From Euglena gracilis (lineage: Eukaryota; Euglenida; Euglenophyceae; Euglenales), in NCBI GenBank assembly GCA_039621445.1, contig CP154954.1, positions 65,182,891-65,246,890 of the forward strand: 64,000 nucleotides of DNA. Reading direction: 5' to 3'. Below, piece after piece: positions 1-24,660 of the stretch (positions are counted from its first letter, which is position 1; every line of letters begins with the position of its first letter). The translations under genes and the position numbers were made by a program. The notes under the pieces are model-generated. The model saw only the letters and a program-made list of their open reading frames with translations. It was not told where the DNA came from and did not search any database.

Positions 1-575
1 TTTCTTCACTCCTAACTCTTGCTGCCTTTTGGGGACACAAATGTCAAGTGGATTCAAGTGGAGGATGACACTTTGTGCATGATCCGACGTGCAGCACGCC
101 AAAAAAGGGCAAAAAAATAACAGACTGGGTCTTTTTGTAGATGCTGGATACTGGGGGGCTCTGATTTTTTTGGTTCCGTTTTTTTTTCACCCCTACCTGT
201 CGTTCAATCACCTGCTTGGCGGTAGGTTGGAGGTGGTAAGCCAAAGGGGGGCGGCCAATGAGGCCATGTTTTTCTTTTGAGCCAGAGCCAACCCCCCCCC
301 CCAAGGGGTCCAGCCAGCCAACACCTTTTTTTCCAGCCAGCAGCTGTCTTGAAGAACATAAACCATGGCCCTGAACGTGGCCTCCCTCCTCCCCGCTTGG
401 GCGGGGGGGGGGGGAGTGGGAGGCAAGGGGGGATTGATCACCGCAATTTCCGCAAATTCCGCAAATTCCGTAATTTCCGCAATTTTTCCACATGAACCTG
501 AAATGGAGGACGAAGTGAATTCTCGCCATTTCTCCACCGTTTCACAAGGTCACCCAGTTCAATCACCCCCCCCCT

Positions 576-13313
<12,738 letters not shown>

Positions 13314-13319
13314 TGGGGT

Positions 13320-14960
13320 TGACGCCCACCGTCTACCACCCCGTACTTGTCCTGCCTTCCTTTGCTGTTGCAGCGTATGCCTCGTCTCTTTCTCCCTGAC
13401 AGGGCGTTCCTTAAGAAAATTTGACCCCACCCCCGGGGGGCTCCAGCCAGCAGGCAGCCTTTTTCCAGCGAACCCAAATTTTCCAGCCTCTGAGCTGGAT
13501 CCCCCTGGGGGTCCTCAAACAACACCATGCTCCCGGACCTGTTGCACAGAATATCCCACAGCGCTCGATTCTTTCCCGTTGGCCACGTCTCCCTTCCCTT
13601 TTTTGACCCTCTTTTCCCCTCACCTGACCACCAACAATTATCTTTCTTCCTTTTATGCCAATACCATTAGAGAGGTGTTCCTCAGATGCACCTCGTTGAC
13701 CCCCTCCTCGCCTTCCACCTCCGGCCCCTCTCTAGATCACCCTCCTGACCTGGCCCTGTCATTAATCACGGCGACGCCCTTCACCGGCCATTCAGTTTTC
13801 TCTTCCCCTCGCCTTCCATGTTTTGCTTGGCCCGCGGCAAAACCAGCAAAAACCAGCCACGCTTCCCCCCTTGATGGCCTTAATAGGGGTATCTTGGAGG
13901 TCCAATCGCTTGCAATGAGAGGTTGTCATCAGGGAGCCAACCACCCCGGAAGGCTGAGGTGGACCTGGGGCCATCCCAGTGCCTCAGGCGAGGGTGGGGA
14001 CGGCAAGCAAGCGTCATTTGAGGGTGAAGGTCGCTCCCCCTGGGGTGGTGCAGGCAGGGGGGGGGGGCATTTTGACTCTCCTGGGGGATACGTTTTTTTG
14101 GGGGGAGGTAGTGCTGGAACCCCCCCACGGTGCCGAGAGTGCCGGGGGGGGGGGGGGAAAAAAGACCAATTTCAAGAGAAAATTGGATGGGTTGCCTGGG
14201 CCAGAACCCAAACCCCCCCCTCCACCCAGAGTTGTTGAAAAGAAGCCCGGTGGCTGGTTACGCAGGAGAATCGCAGCGTCAGTGGGAAACACACAATCAT
14301 TTAGTCACTGGCCGCCCCCCCCCCGGGTGATTGTGGTCTTTTCAGAGTGGTTTTTGGCTTGGATCCCGGGGGGGGGGGGAACCGCTGGCCTTTTCTGCTG
14401 ACCCAGCACCGAAGGCACCAGAATTTTTTGGAGTTTTTTTACGCGTTTGTGATCAAATTATCTTGGATATTCCAGAGTGGTGACCCCGGGGGGGGGAGGA
14501 GGTAGTGACTGACTGGTTTTCCAGAAAAAAGTGAGTGACTGGTTTTTAGAAGAGTGGAGTTGACCTGGGGCGGGGGGGGGGGGGGGGGGAAAGAAATGTA
14601 TGGTAGGGAACAATCTTTCGGTAACTGCAATGGGAAACCCATGTGATGATGTACCTCAAATAGCTGCTACACACATCAGACTTTCTTTTAAAAACGGTGT
14701 TATTCCTGCACTCTGCACTTGCTGAGTGTAATGAGAAATGCCGGTGCAGGTTTTCTTGGTGGATATCATTGCTTATCGCCCTGAATGTGATAAAGTGGTT
14801 GGGATTTTTCATTCTCCCTTTTTCTCACCCTGCTCATGGATCATAATTGTTGAACCGCAATAAGAACACCGTTCCAAGGCGCCTGGCAGGAGTGAATATT
14901 TGCATGAGAGAAATGTGTATGCATTTACCGAAATTGTTTGGGTACGTGCGCGCGTGTGCA
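13320..14960. other. Intergenic stretch upstream of SSR2
   Basis: No exon with codon bias is seen. Contains a possible element end at 13398 (CAGGGCGTTCCTTAAG), a Pro/Gly-type palindrome near 13430, and several C or G homopolymers of 10-20 bases at about 14056-14590. Confidence 0.4.
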
Positions 14961-14988
14961 ACTCTGCTCTGCAGGGCGATCACATACA
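14961..14988 (+). promoter_or_regulatory. Probable spliced-leader acceptor of SSR2
   Basis: A pyrimidine-rich CTCTGCTCTGCAG ends at 14974, 13 bases before the ATG at 14988. In trans-splicing protists such an AG close to the start marks spliced-leader addition. The leader itself is not in the window. Confidence 0.5.
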
Positions 14989-17900
14989 TGATGCACGCTG
15001 CCGCGCTCCTACTCCTCTGCCTCCTTCCGTTTTGTGCCGCGAATGTGTGTCTTTGCGGCGCTGTAACTGCAGTGTCCAAGTATTGGTGGTTGCCTTGTCG
15101 TGGGGGGGATGGGATCGTAGGCAGGGCCCAAACAGGGATTTTTTTAAAGGTTGGACCCGGGGAGGAGGGGTTGGATGGGTGGGTTTGCCGGACCCCCTCC
15201 CCAGTAAACCCCCAATGGCTTGTGGGACTGTTCCGGAGGCGGGGTTTTGGTGATCTGAGAATTTTTTTATTGGCATGAACCGCCGAAAGAATATTTGACC
15301 AAATTTGACCCCAAAAAGTGGATGGGGTCTGAGTCCCTAACCGGGGGGGGCCACTTGGACTTGGGCACACGTCCCTAGGCCCAAGTCTTTGAGAGTTGTT
15401 TTCCTGCAACTTTCTCAGCCAGTTGTGATTCAACCCTGCAACAGGAATGATATATTTTATATGAAACCTTTCAATCCACAATGTATTTGCATTGACATTC
15501 CGCATGTTTTGCAAATGAGATCAATGCACAATGCTGGTGGAACAGACCTCACCGCAGGAATGGGTTTTTTTTAAATCTGGGCGACACAGAATGGACATCA
15601 AACTGTTTTAAATTCTGAGAACTCACATAACCCCGCGAATAGAAGCCCCTTCTATCTATCTAGTCAATTCAGGGTTTGTTTTTCCCCTTCCCTTGTACAC
15701 TGTGTGTAGTGTGTGTGAAGGGGGCTGCTGTGAGCACGGAAGAAGTTTCCCTCAAGTGAAAAAGATGGGTTTCGGTTCGGTTTCGGGTTTCGGTTCCACG
15801 ATCGCCTGTGCTGCGCAGTCCCGCGTCGCCCACCTCCTTGTGCTGAAGACGCTCAACAAATTTGAGGTCGTTGGGGACGAGGACGTCTCCGTCACCATCA
15901 ACGTGTTTAACGTGGGGAAGAGGTGCGCGTGTAGGAGACACCATCATCCGTTTTGTGCGCGCTCTTTTTTGACCTCAGAAGGGATACAAAGATTTGTTTT
16001 TGTGCGCATGAAAGAGGGGTCAGGGGCGAGGAGGAGTAGGAGCAGGAGGAATGGTGACCATCATGCACTCATATGTTTGGATTTGCATTCTTGAGAAACA
16101 CATGAATATTTTATGATTATGATATTGTATGAGTTTTATTTGGTTCAGGGAATATTTTGTCCCTCGATGGAAACAGAAAGATTTTTTCAGCATTTTTTGG
16201 ACAGGATTTGCGGTAATGACAGTGAACGACATGAAAGGGAACCAGGCTTCTGCTTAAGGGATTGCAGTACCCCCTTGGGGGGGGACTGGACTGCAGCTAG
16301 TCCAAATTTTGCTAGTGGGATTTCTAGCAGACCCCCCGGGGGGGGGGGTCTGCTAGCAGGACTAGCTAGTGGAAAAAAATTTTCCAGTGACCGGCGTGAA
16401 GCGCCGTAAATTTTTTTGGGACCGCCAAAAATGGCCAAAAATGCCCGTTTTTGGCCATTTTTGGGAATTTTTGGAACAAAATCAGCCCAAAACCTATTAA
16501 AAACCTCATTTCCACCTCGGCGCGCAGCGCCGGAGGAAAAAAATTTTCCAGTTGGGGGGACCCCCGGACCCCCCCCCCCCCCCGGGGGGGAGGGGGGGTC
16601 TAGCTAGTCCATTTTTTCCAGTGTCTAGCCGATTGGCTAGCCAGTACCCCCCCCGGGGGGTCCTTGAGCAAAAGCCTGTACCAAACTGAAAAAGGTGATC
16701 ACAAAAAATATTTTATGACGTTATTAGGAGTAGGGTTAGGGTTCACGGGCAAACAGTGAACCTTTGTTATATCGGCCTCTATAGAGTACTCAGCAAACCC
16801 AAAGAGCCGCCCAACTCAGGTTAAAAACGTGGGGGGACCCGAGTGAGGCGCCAAAGGCGCCGAGCGAGGGTCCCCCCATGTGTATAAACCCTAGTTGGGC
16901 AGCTCTTTGGGTCGCTGAGTACCCTGTAGGGGCCAACTTATCCCGCTATTGTGCGATGCAGTTCTGCTTCGTTCGCTGGATCTGTTGTGGTTGGGTGGCC
17001 GCGGCCGGCCGCGACCCTACCAACGGCCGGACCCCCCAGGGGGGAGGGGGGTCTAGCTAGTCCATTTCTTCCAGTGTCTAGCCGATTGGCTAGCCAGTAC
17101 CCCCCCCCCGGGGTCCTTAAGCAAAAGCCTGAAGGGACTCCTCTCCCCATTTTCTTCCAAGGATATAAACGTTTTCTCTCCCCTCGTCCAGTGCCGCCGT
17201 GTCCGTCGAGGTGGACGACACGGCATGGGCGGACAAGGTGGTTCAGGTGTGCGTGTGCGCGGCTCTGCCCTGAGTGCCTCCTTGGGCAGGAAAGCGGAGT
17301 GGCATGGGCCACGCAATGCTCCATAGCACCCACGCCTCTATCATGACTACACCAAAAGCAAGTACCAAGCAAGGTTTATTGGCCACAACTCTCGATTTTT
17401 CACCAAAACTCTCGGTGCCAAACTGCAGCGTCATTTGCCCGGCTATTATCCAAGGTGGGTGAGGCTGTGGTCGCCCGACGGTACGCCAATGGTTTGCCAG
17501 CCAACTTTCCAGCATTGATGACTGTCGACAACGCACCATCCCACCACCAAGATTTGATGATCAGCCAGCCGACACCACGTCATCTCTTCCAATGCCGAGA
17601 CCACCCACCAGACCCAGACCTTTGTCTTTGGCTCACACTGCCATGTCTGTCCCACACCCTCCAATCGGGGGACCAACCAGTGAACCCTGCAACCATCGTC
17701 GTGGGGGTGGGGGCGAGCAGAGGCAAGGCAGCGCAATTCACACGGGGAACCCGCTGGGCCCGTTCCGCTGTCAGGTGAAGGGAAGCCTGGCGACGTCCAT
17801 CGACAAGATCCTGCCGGGCTCAGGCGGTTGTTTTCCCCCACGGCAAAACGTGCCTGAGGTGTCAGGGGGGAGAGGGACCCACCCCCTCTTTGGCCAAGGT

Positions 17901-20577
17901 GGTTTGAACCCCCAACAGGGGGTTGCGCAGGTGCCTCCAAAAGAAGGGAGGTTTTTTCTGACGCTTGCCATCGGGAGGTTTTGGGGTTTTTGATGTAGTT
18001 TTGCCCTCAGAAACTTGAAGTGCAAAATGGGGGCAACGTTCTCATCGGCCCGTTGCGTTGTGCTGGGCAAAACCACTCAGGTTGTCCATGCTTCCATTGA
18101 TGAGAGAGGCGTCCGTCCACACCCCCACCCCCTTCTTCTCACCCTTCCAAACCCTAACTGGCCTCATCCAGGGAAGGGGAGGCATTCAGGTCTGAATAGG
18201 TAGTCCTGGATGTCCTGAACATTCTTGGAAATCCTGAACAAAAGTCCTGGTCACATCCCCCACCCCGGCTTTATATTTGGACGGGATTTCAAGACCCTCA
18301 GGGAAGGCTTTACATTTGGGGGGGCTTTAAATTTCGGGGGGAAAATCAAACTTTTTCGGGTGGCATCTATGACTTTTGGCGGCTTTCAATTGTGCCCAAA
18401 TACCAAATTTTATGGCAAGTTTTCGTTGTGTACCTCCTATTTTTCACAAAAATGTGCAATTCTGATCAAAATGGACCATTTCTGGTGAAAAAAAAATGTT
18501 GTCTCCACCAAAAAATTTGTGTTTTTTCCTGAATGACACCAGCGTCTGCCTCATCGTAGGGGGGGGGGGGGCTTTATATTTGGGCGGCAAAACCAAACCC
18601 CCGGGGGGGGGTTTTTTATTTGGTTGGGGGGGTGGTTAATTGATCTTTTTCAAAAAAAAATTTGCATAAAAATGTTTAAAGCAAAAATCATTACAATCGT
18701 CACATGCCTAGTAATTTTATCTGAAAGGTTGGTAATTTTTTTGGTGGAGTGCTTCAACAGCTGCTCTGCAAACCCCGACAAGAAAAGAAGCCATGCAAAA
18801 TCGCGCGAAGTCATGTGAAGCCTCCTCATATGAAACTTCACACCCGTGGCACATTTTGCGTGAGAAGCCCTAATGCCAGCTGGAGCATTGGAACGTGCAT
18901 CAGCTGGGATTTGTAGGCATTATTTTCTTCATGAATGTGGTATGGAATCCAATTATAAATTTCGGATTCACACCACAATGTTCGGTTTCAGTCTGTTGGT
19001 AATTGGTAACAGCAAGTAGTTTTAGTTTTAGCAATACTAACAAATAAACAATATAAATTGAAATATGAATAAAATTCAAATAAATGAAAATATGGGCTAA
19101 ACCGGACCATGTCTCTTGCTAGGTCAAAACCCCAGGGCAGCCGGCATCTCTCAAAAAAAAAAACAACAGCCTGGTGGGGCTACAACTACACACATGAGTA
19201 CGTGGCAAAGGCGGTGGCCCCGGGCACCCTGCCCGTGGGGGCGACCAAGGTCACGTACCACAGCGACCCCAAGGAGGACGACAGCCAAGGCAAGGTACCG
19301 GGTGCCTCCCCCGCCGCGCCATGCTGGTTATACAGATTTGCACCAGACCTGGCGTTTCTTTGGTATAAATGATGCTTCTTTTTAAGAAAGGTCGCATCCC
19401 CCCTGGGTCAGGGGGTTGGGCATTTCGAACCCCCCGGTGGTTTAGTGGTCAACAACACCCCCCCCGAAGGAACCAAAAAAATGAGCCAGGATAATAGACT
19501 CATTTGGTGACCCCCGGGGAAGGGGGAGGGGCACTTTTCTCGAGCAAAAAACCCACCCACCCAGAACCCCCCCGGGGGGAGGGGGGGGGATCCGCCCACC
19601 CGCTAACCCTTGCAAAAAAAAACGCCCGAAGTGGGCAAAAACCCATAAAATATCTGGCCAACCCAACCTTCCCCTCCACCCACCACCCATAGGGTTGCGG
19701 GGATTGCCAACCAGCCCTGCCACCCCCACCAGCGACCAACCACGGGCAAAACCAATTACCACGACCAAAAGGGCCCTTCCCAGCCTCTGCCTAGAAGGTG
19801 GTCCTGGGATGGGGAGATTCGCCCCCAAACCTGAACCACCCGATTTTCGGGAATGCACCTTGCAGCGGGGGTGCAGGAATGCACCTTGCACCAGGCTTTT
19901 ATATGCAGCCCTGGGGGGGTGGTCCCCCCCTTGACGACAAGCGGGGGGGTCCCGTCCAACCTCCCCCCCCCCCACCTGCCGAAACTGAGCACCTCCGCTC
20001 CCACGCAGGTCGTCTTCAGCAACATCCTGCCTGCCCTGCCCATTTTCACGAAGGCGGAGTACAACAAGCGGACGACTCGGCATTTGAGGGAGTGGTTCAC
20101 TTTCTTCGTCCTCGGTGTGTCACTCTGCAATCACCAGTGAGCTCCAATGCAGAGGTTTTAGATTTCCACAAAATGTTAAACACACTGCTGTGAGATGTTT
20201 CCTCCCATCCTTTCATAGGTTCATCAAATTTTTCGCCCAACGAAAACAAGAGTTCATTGGTGCAGCAAAAGACTAGTCAGTTTCAAGGGTTTGTAATGCA
20301 ACCACAATGCAACCACATTTTGTTGTTGTGTGACGCCATGACCGGTCACAAACAAGAGTTGGGCAGTTAATGCTACGTCCAATTTTTGGCTTGACAGACT
20401 TTCTGCTTTGCCGATTTTCTCTTTCCTGTTCGCGCCATGCTGTGCTATGCAGCTTTCATCCCCGTGGGGTTGCCGGCAGTGATGTATTTCACGGCGCGGA
20501 AGAAGCTGCAGGAGCTGGACGAGAAGCTGAACCCCCCCGCGCCGGGGGCGAAGGGCAAGGGAGGGAAGAAGGCCTAG
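14988..20577 (+). CDS. SSR2: Translocon-associated protein subunit beta (TRAP-beta)
   Basis: TRAP-beta is a single-pass ER membrane subunit of the translocon-associated complex beside Sec61, acting in co-translational import. Seven exons: 14988-15044, 15819-15922, 17192-17246, 17775-17817, 19179-19294, 20009-20114, 20453-20577 (TAG), giving 201 residues against about 183 in animals. Phases agree at every join. Visible are a signal peptide (MMHAAALLLLCLLPFCAA), the lumenal beta-sandwich region with NVFNVG and SAAVSVEV, a glycosylation sequon NYT, a transmembrane segment (WFTFFVLAFIPVGLPAVMYF, about residues 154-173) and a Lys-rich cytosolic tail ending GGKKA. The start is the first Met of the signal peptide; a second Met follows at once. 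Donors include GTGTGT, GTGCGC and GTGTGC. The fourth intron has inverted-repeat ends (separate entry). Identification is secure from the whole-length pattern. Confidence 0.94.
16243..17131. mobile_element. hAT-like nonautonomous element(s) in SSR2 intron 2
   Basis: Left end CAGGCTTCTGCTTAAGG at 16243; right ends CCTTGAGCAAAAGCCTG (to about 16678) and CCTTAAGCAAAAGCCTG (to 17131). The outermost ends are flanked by AAGGGAAC and AAGGGACT, an imperfect 8-bp duplication. About 90 bases before each right end are nearly identical (16590-16678 and 17042-17131), so part of the element is duplicated. G/C palindromes and GCTAGCC-like words fill the interior. Confidence 0.6.
17818..19178 (+). other. Nonconventional (inverted-repeat) intron 4 of SSR2
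   Basis: The intron starts GCTCAGGCGGTTGTTTT and ends AAAACAACAGCCTGGTGGG. These ends pair over about 15 positions with two mismatches. CAG falls at +4..+6 and CTG at -8..-6. The 8 bases before CAG (GCCGGGCT) and after CTG (GTGGGGCT) match at 6 of 8. Excision joins CTG CCG G|GC TAC in frame and gives ILPGYNYTHEY, the spacing expected for TRAP-beta. A GT-AG alternative (17827 to 19169) is also open but adds six residues. Confidence 0.75.
18640..19100. other. AT-rich part of SSR2 intron 4, no gene seen
   Basis: AT-rich sequence with no codon bias. A short run reading GGCTTTATATTTGGGCGG just before it belongs to the family of the 11930-12406 element. Confidence 0.4.
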
Positions 20578-22040
20578 ACGAACGAACAATCTCTCGACAG
20601 GACTGGAATGTGTCCGGAACATTGCACCCAACCCCGCGGTTTTGAAGTGCTTTTGATGGAAGCCTTCAATGGAAGTTCTTTAACAGCCCTTTCCCCTACA
20701 AAAAGGGCAGAGGGAGCTCAGGAATTTGGGAATTTATTGCGAGATCTTTTGGAAGTAACGGAAAAATCCCCGCTCAATTTAAAGTCCCCTGGCCAAGCAA
20801 AAATCAAAAGACAATGAGCCCCCCCCAAAAAAAATGAATTAAGGCTTCAGAAACCTCTTTGAAAAATTTCTGAAACCCGAGATGGCCAGCCCCCGAAACA
20901 CTGGGCATTAGGCCGCAGAAATACGGTTTTTTTCTCAGACCGGCAGACCTCTTCTTTTTGACGCTTGTACCCCACACTTTCGCACTCCCCTTGGGGGGGA
21001 AGACTGTGAGGGGAGGAAGGGACATCAAGGACACCTCGGACTCCGAACTTTGCCATTGGGAGGCCCTGCCTTGTTCGCCGGCGGGGGAAAAAAGACACTC
21101 ACAATGTCTTTGTGCTTCGCCCTCGGTTTCCCGCCCTCCCTTGTCGGTTTTTCTTTCAGGGAGTTCGACGGAAACGACAACAGGCCATTGCCCCGCTTTT
21201 CCGGCTTATTGAAGCTGAATTTTTTTGGAAGGCCGGCTTTGCACCCCAAAGTGGCGGGGCCGGCTGTGGCCAAGTGCTCCAAGTTTTCTTCGGCAACTGA
21301 CCGACGGCAGTGGCCAATTTCAAAAAAAACTTTATGAGCCCAAACCCAGTTTCTTCATCGCTTTGCCGCTTCTGGGGTGGGATCTGCTGCTGCGATCATT
21401 TCCCCCGGCACACAACCCCCCACTTCATCGAGCATCGACGTGACCGATGAAGTGACGAGCATCGAGCATCAACGTCCATATAGATGTTTTATAATTAACC
21501 ATTTGATTCGCCTCGCAACGTCTTTGTGCTCGCCCGCGGTGTCCCTTTTTCCCTGGTCAGCTTGCCTCGAACGAGCGCGAGGTTTTTTTTGCTTCCGTCG
21601 CTGCCATAAGCAGGGACTCCTTGCCCAGAGCTCGTCTTAATCTCAGAAACAGACCACCGGCGCGCAAGGCATGGCCTTGAGGTAAAAGCGTGGGTCCCGA
21701 GGCGCCTCGAAAGGGCAAAGGGCGGAGTCAGAGGTGTCTTTTGGGTGTCCCTTCCTGCTCGTTGGTTTTCGTAATACGAGCCATTTGTGTTTCATGCTTT
21801 TCGGCGTATTAGGGGCGGGTGTTGGTGTAGTCAGTTAGTAGTTGGGTGTTAGTTTTGAAAAATGACATACTTTGGGTGGGAGCTTCTTTGCTTGCGTGAA
21901 CAACTGAATATCAATTATGTACTTCCCTTGAGTTGATCTTTGAATTGGCACTTGCAATGCAAAACAATTGAAGCCAAATAACAGATAAAAACAGAGTAAA
22001 CAAAGCCCTGCGCAGAAAATGTACAATTGGGGGGGCTACA
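20578..22040. repeat. SSR2 3' flank and dispersed GCCTTGTTCGCCGGCG repeat pieces
   Basis: At about 21030-21200 and 21505-21760 lie diverged copies of a repeat with TCTTTGTGCTTCGCCCTCGG, TTGTCGGTTTTTC and GGCAAGGCATGGCC-like words. The same words flank the retroelement at 26.5 and 27.3-27.85 kb, in both orientations. They look like terminal-repeat relics of that element family. No exon is visible. Confidence 0.5.
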
Positions 22041-22059
22041 GCTGGGGGGCTACTTGGTA

Positions 22060-22355
22060 TACTTTGTGCAATTCTTAATGAATTGCGCCGTCCCAAGCAC
22101 CCACCAAGGGGGTGCGCATGCTTGCGCAAAGCCCGGAGGGCCTTGCACATCCCCTTGGGGGTTGCCTGTTGGCCCCCTCAACCTACCCCCTCCTTTACCT
22201 TCCCTTGGCTTGGTCAAAATGGGCTGTGGGGCCCCCTTGGGAGCCAGGGGGGCCTCAAAAGGTCCTTGGGGGCCTTGGAGCCCCCTCGCGGCCCTTTGTG
22301 GCCCCTTTGGGCCCCCTTGAGACCCCTCTTTGGGGCGGGCACCCTCGGACCGCGC
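22060..22355. repeat. G/C-rich CCTTGGGGGCC repeat replacing the recombinase C-terminus
   Basis: GGGGCCCCCTTG-type words recur across 290 bases and read as collagen-like Gly-Pro-Lys-Gly sequence. The block begins where the minus-strand tyrosine recombinase frame breaks off after its RSSDL motif, so it marks a truncation or a junction with another repeat. Confidence 0.6.
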
Positions 22356-22359
22356 ACAA

Positions 22360-22841
22360 CTGATGGTTCTTTGGACCTGTGCCAAATCAGATGATCTGTA
22401 TAAACAGAGGATGTGTGAACAGAAAATGAGTTGTGTACGCAATGTACATATATTAGAGGGCAGGGGGGACTGTGCCAGCCCCAGGAGGATTGGGAGGGGA
22501 TCCCAGAATGCACCATATTTCTCCAGGTTTTGGTTCCAAAGCCTTTTATAAGGTGCCAACATGGCATGGAACCTTAGGCCACCAAAGCCAGGGATCAAAA
22601 GCATAGCACTGTATGCATTGTGTGCTTGGGCCTTTGAAAATTGCGACAGTTGAATTAGAGCGTCAACCACTTGGTCAGTGGTGGATTCAGGGGGTGGTAC
22701 CCCCATTTTGTCCAAAATCACCCATAAAAGCGTAAAAGCGCTTTGATAACGCTTTAAGCTGGGGTTTCTTCCCAGGAAATCGTTAATGGTTGTATTTTGT
22801 ACTTGTTTCCCCTCCAGAATTTGCCTGAGCAAATCATGCAA
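22360..22841 (-). pseudogene. Truncated tyrosine recombinase, N-terminal part
   Basis: Contains the SAM-like N-terminal core (RYQSAFTLLWVILDKMG) and enters the catalytic domain up to ILCLYRSSDL, the first conserved arginine. It is then replaced by the G/C repeat at 22060-22355. The region IPGFGGLRFHAMLAPYKRL is closely matched by the plus-strand copy at 26.6 kb. Confidence 0.8.
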
Positions 22842-23244
22842 AGTTGGGGTCTCCTGCGGAATGACATTCCCCCCCCCTGCAATTGGTGAACATACTCATG
22901 TAGAGGGTGATTTTCAGGCAGGGGGTCCCTGGAACTTTCATTTTTATTAACTGGGGCCACCATGTGGCTGAATCCCAGTAGGGGGTGACCATCAAAACTT
23001 TGGCCTGTGGAAACATTTTTAATCTGGGGAGAAATTTTTGGATTACAGACCAGGGGGGGGGGGGTTGCATAAAGATCCCCCATGTTGTCTAGTGGACATT
23101 GTAATGCATCTACTGCTGTGGCTCCCCAGTGGGGCCACCTGGCCACAAAATTGGGCAGTTTTTTGTTGCCTGGGGAGGCAAAAAGGTCTGTTTTTAGGCC
23201 GATGTATTTTTTGAACTGCTGCCTCAGCCATTGAAAAAGTTAGG

Positions 23245-23565
23245 GGTCCAGTGAATAATCCCCCCTGTCCATTTCCCACCTGCTTATGGGGTCTGACAGG
23301 CATTCCTTGGAGGGGACCCACTTTATTTGCAGGTTTATGTTGTGCTCCATGCACCATTTGAAGAAAGGTCGTAGCATGGAATTGAAAGGGTCTTTTCTGC
23401 CCCCCCCCCCTTTGTTAAGTAAGAGTAAATTACTTGATTGTCCATGGATAGGGACACAGTTTCCCCTGGCTGGCTGAGGCTTTGAACTGTGCTTATTGCT
23501 GCACTTAATTCTTTGACATTTATGTGCAAAATGGAGTTTTACCTCCAAAATTCTTGCACAAGTTT
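23245..23565 (-). pseudogene. RNase H-like domain of the DIRS-like element
   Basis: HINVKELSAAISTV is followed by LSMDNQVIYSYLTKGGG and, in another frame, WCMEHNINLQIKWVPSKE and LSDPISRWEMD. These are the DIRS-group RNase H motifs (an NVKEL block, a D-N pair, and a terminal SD-x-SRW). A C homopolymer at about 23401 coincides with the frame change. Confidence 0.75.
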
Positions 23566-23879
23566 GCCTGTTCGAATGTCCAGCCCCCCCCCCATGCATG
23601 TGTACTGCTGTCTGAGTGCAACTCCCTGGTTGCACTTTGGGGGAAGGGTCTGCCCCCCAGGTGTCCAGTAGAATTTTTATTTCTCTTAATTGGTCCTTTA
23701 TTATTTGGGAAACGGGGTGTTTTGAGTCCCAGGGAGCTGTGGAATTTTCCACCAAAAAAATTGCCAGTGCATCCGTAAAGGCCCTTAGAAAGGGCAAGGC
23801 CATTAGATTGCACCTTATTTGGCCTAAAATGGCAGCCAGTTGCCTTTTTGACATGTAATCTTTTTTCACCATTTTTCCC

Positions 23880-24577
23880 AGCTCCTTTTTTAAGTTTTTT
23901 TTTGGGGGGGGGGCACCTGTAATTTTCCCTCTTGGAAGTTTAGTTGAAATCCAAGATGATTTACGATTTGGGTGGGCTGCAGGGTGGACTTTTTTACATT
24001 TATTTTGAATGCTGATTTGATTAAATCCCTGACCACTGTTTTCAGGTGATTTTGCAAGATGTTTTGGGTTGGGGCCACCAGTAAAATGTCGTCCAGGTAA
24101 ATAAATACTTGGATGCCCCTTTTCCTCCACAGCTTTTAAAACGTTTTCATTACTGACATGAAAATTTGGGGCATTACATTCAGGCCAAAACAGTCTGCCT
24201 GGAATTCCCAGATCTGCCCCCCCACCTGATGTCTTAGAAATGGCCTTAGGGCCTGGCTCACTGGAATGTGGAAGTAAGCATCCTTTAGGTCTATTTTTGC
24301 TGCCCAGTGGCCTTTTTCCAACTTTGGAAAAATGTGCTGGATGTGATCCAGCTTGAAAGGTTTCACTTGGAACCGTTGATTTATTTCCCTGCAATCGCTT
24401 ATTAATCTCCATTTTGTGTGCCCCCCCCTCTGGTTTTGAAATTAGAAACCAGGGGATCAGGTGCTGGGTGGTTGAATCCTTCGCCCTCTTTACGGATCCA
24501 GATTTTTTGTAATCCTGCGGTATTTTTTCTGTTTGGGGTAGGTTCAAATTTGCTCTGGGTTTTGGGTGGGTGGACAA
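23880..24577 (-). pseudogene. Reverse transcriptase domain of the DIRS-like element
   Basis: The motif KIDLKDAYFHIPVSQ (about 24300) is typical of DIRS-group reverse transcriptases, followed by a degraded FGLNVMPQIF. The catalytic YLDD lies at 24099-24088 in the frame VFIYLDDILLVAPTQN, and NHLGFQLNF follows. These motifs fall in two frames, so at least one frameshift separates them. A putative extension with PSRANLNLPQTEKIPQDYK lies upstream. Confidence 0.85.
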
Positions 24578-24660
24578 TTTTGGTGAGCTGACCCAGGGGG
24601 GTTGAATGCCATCCCTGATGAGTTGACATGTTGTTGGGGGGGCATTTTTTGTCCACCATT

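Noticed and set aside
22050-22841. Collagen-like host gene
   Set aside because: Gly-Pro-Lys frame is a G/C-rich repeat fused to a retroelement recombinase fragment.
23240-24577. Single intact 445-residue polyprotein
   Set aside because: The open frame runs through the region but catalytic motifs such as YLDD lie in other frames, so it is a shadow of a frameshifted element.
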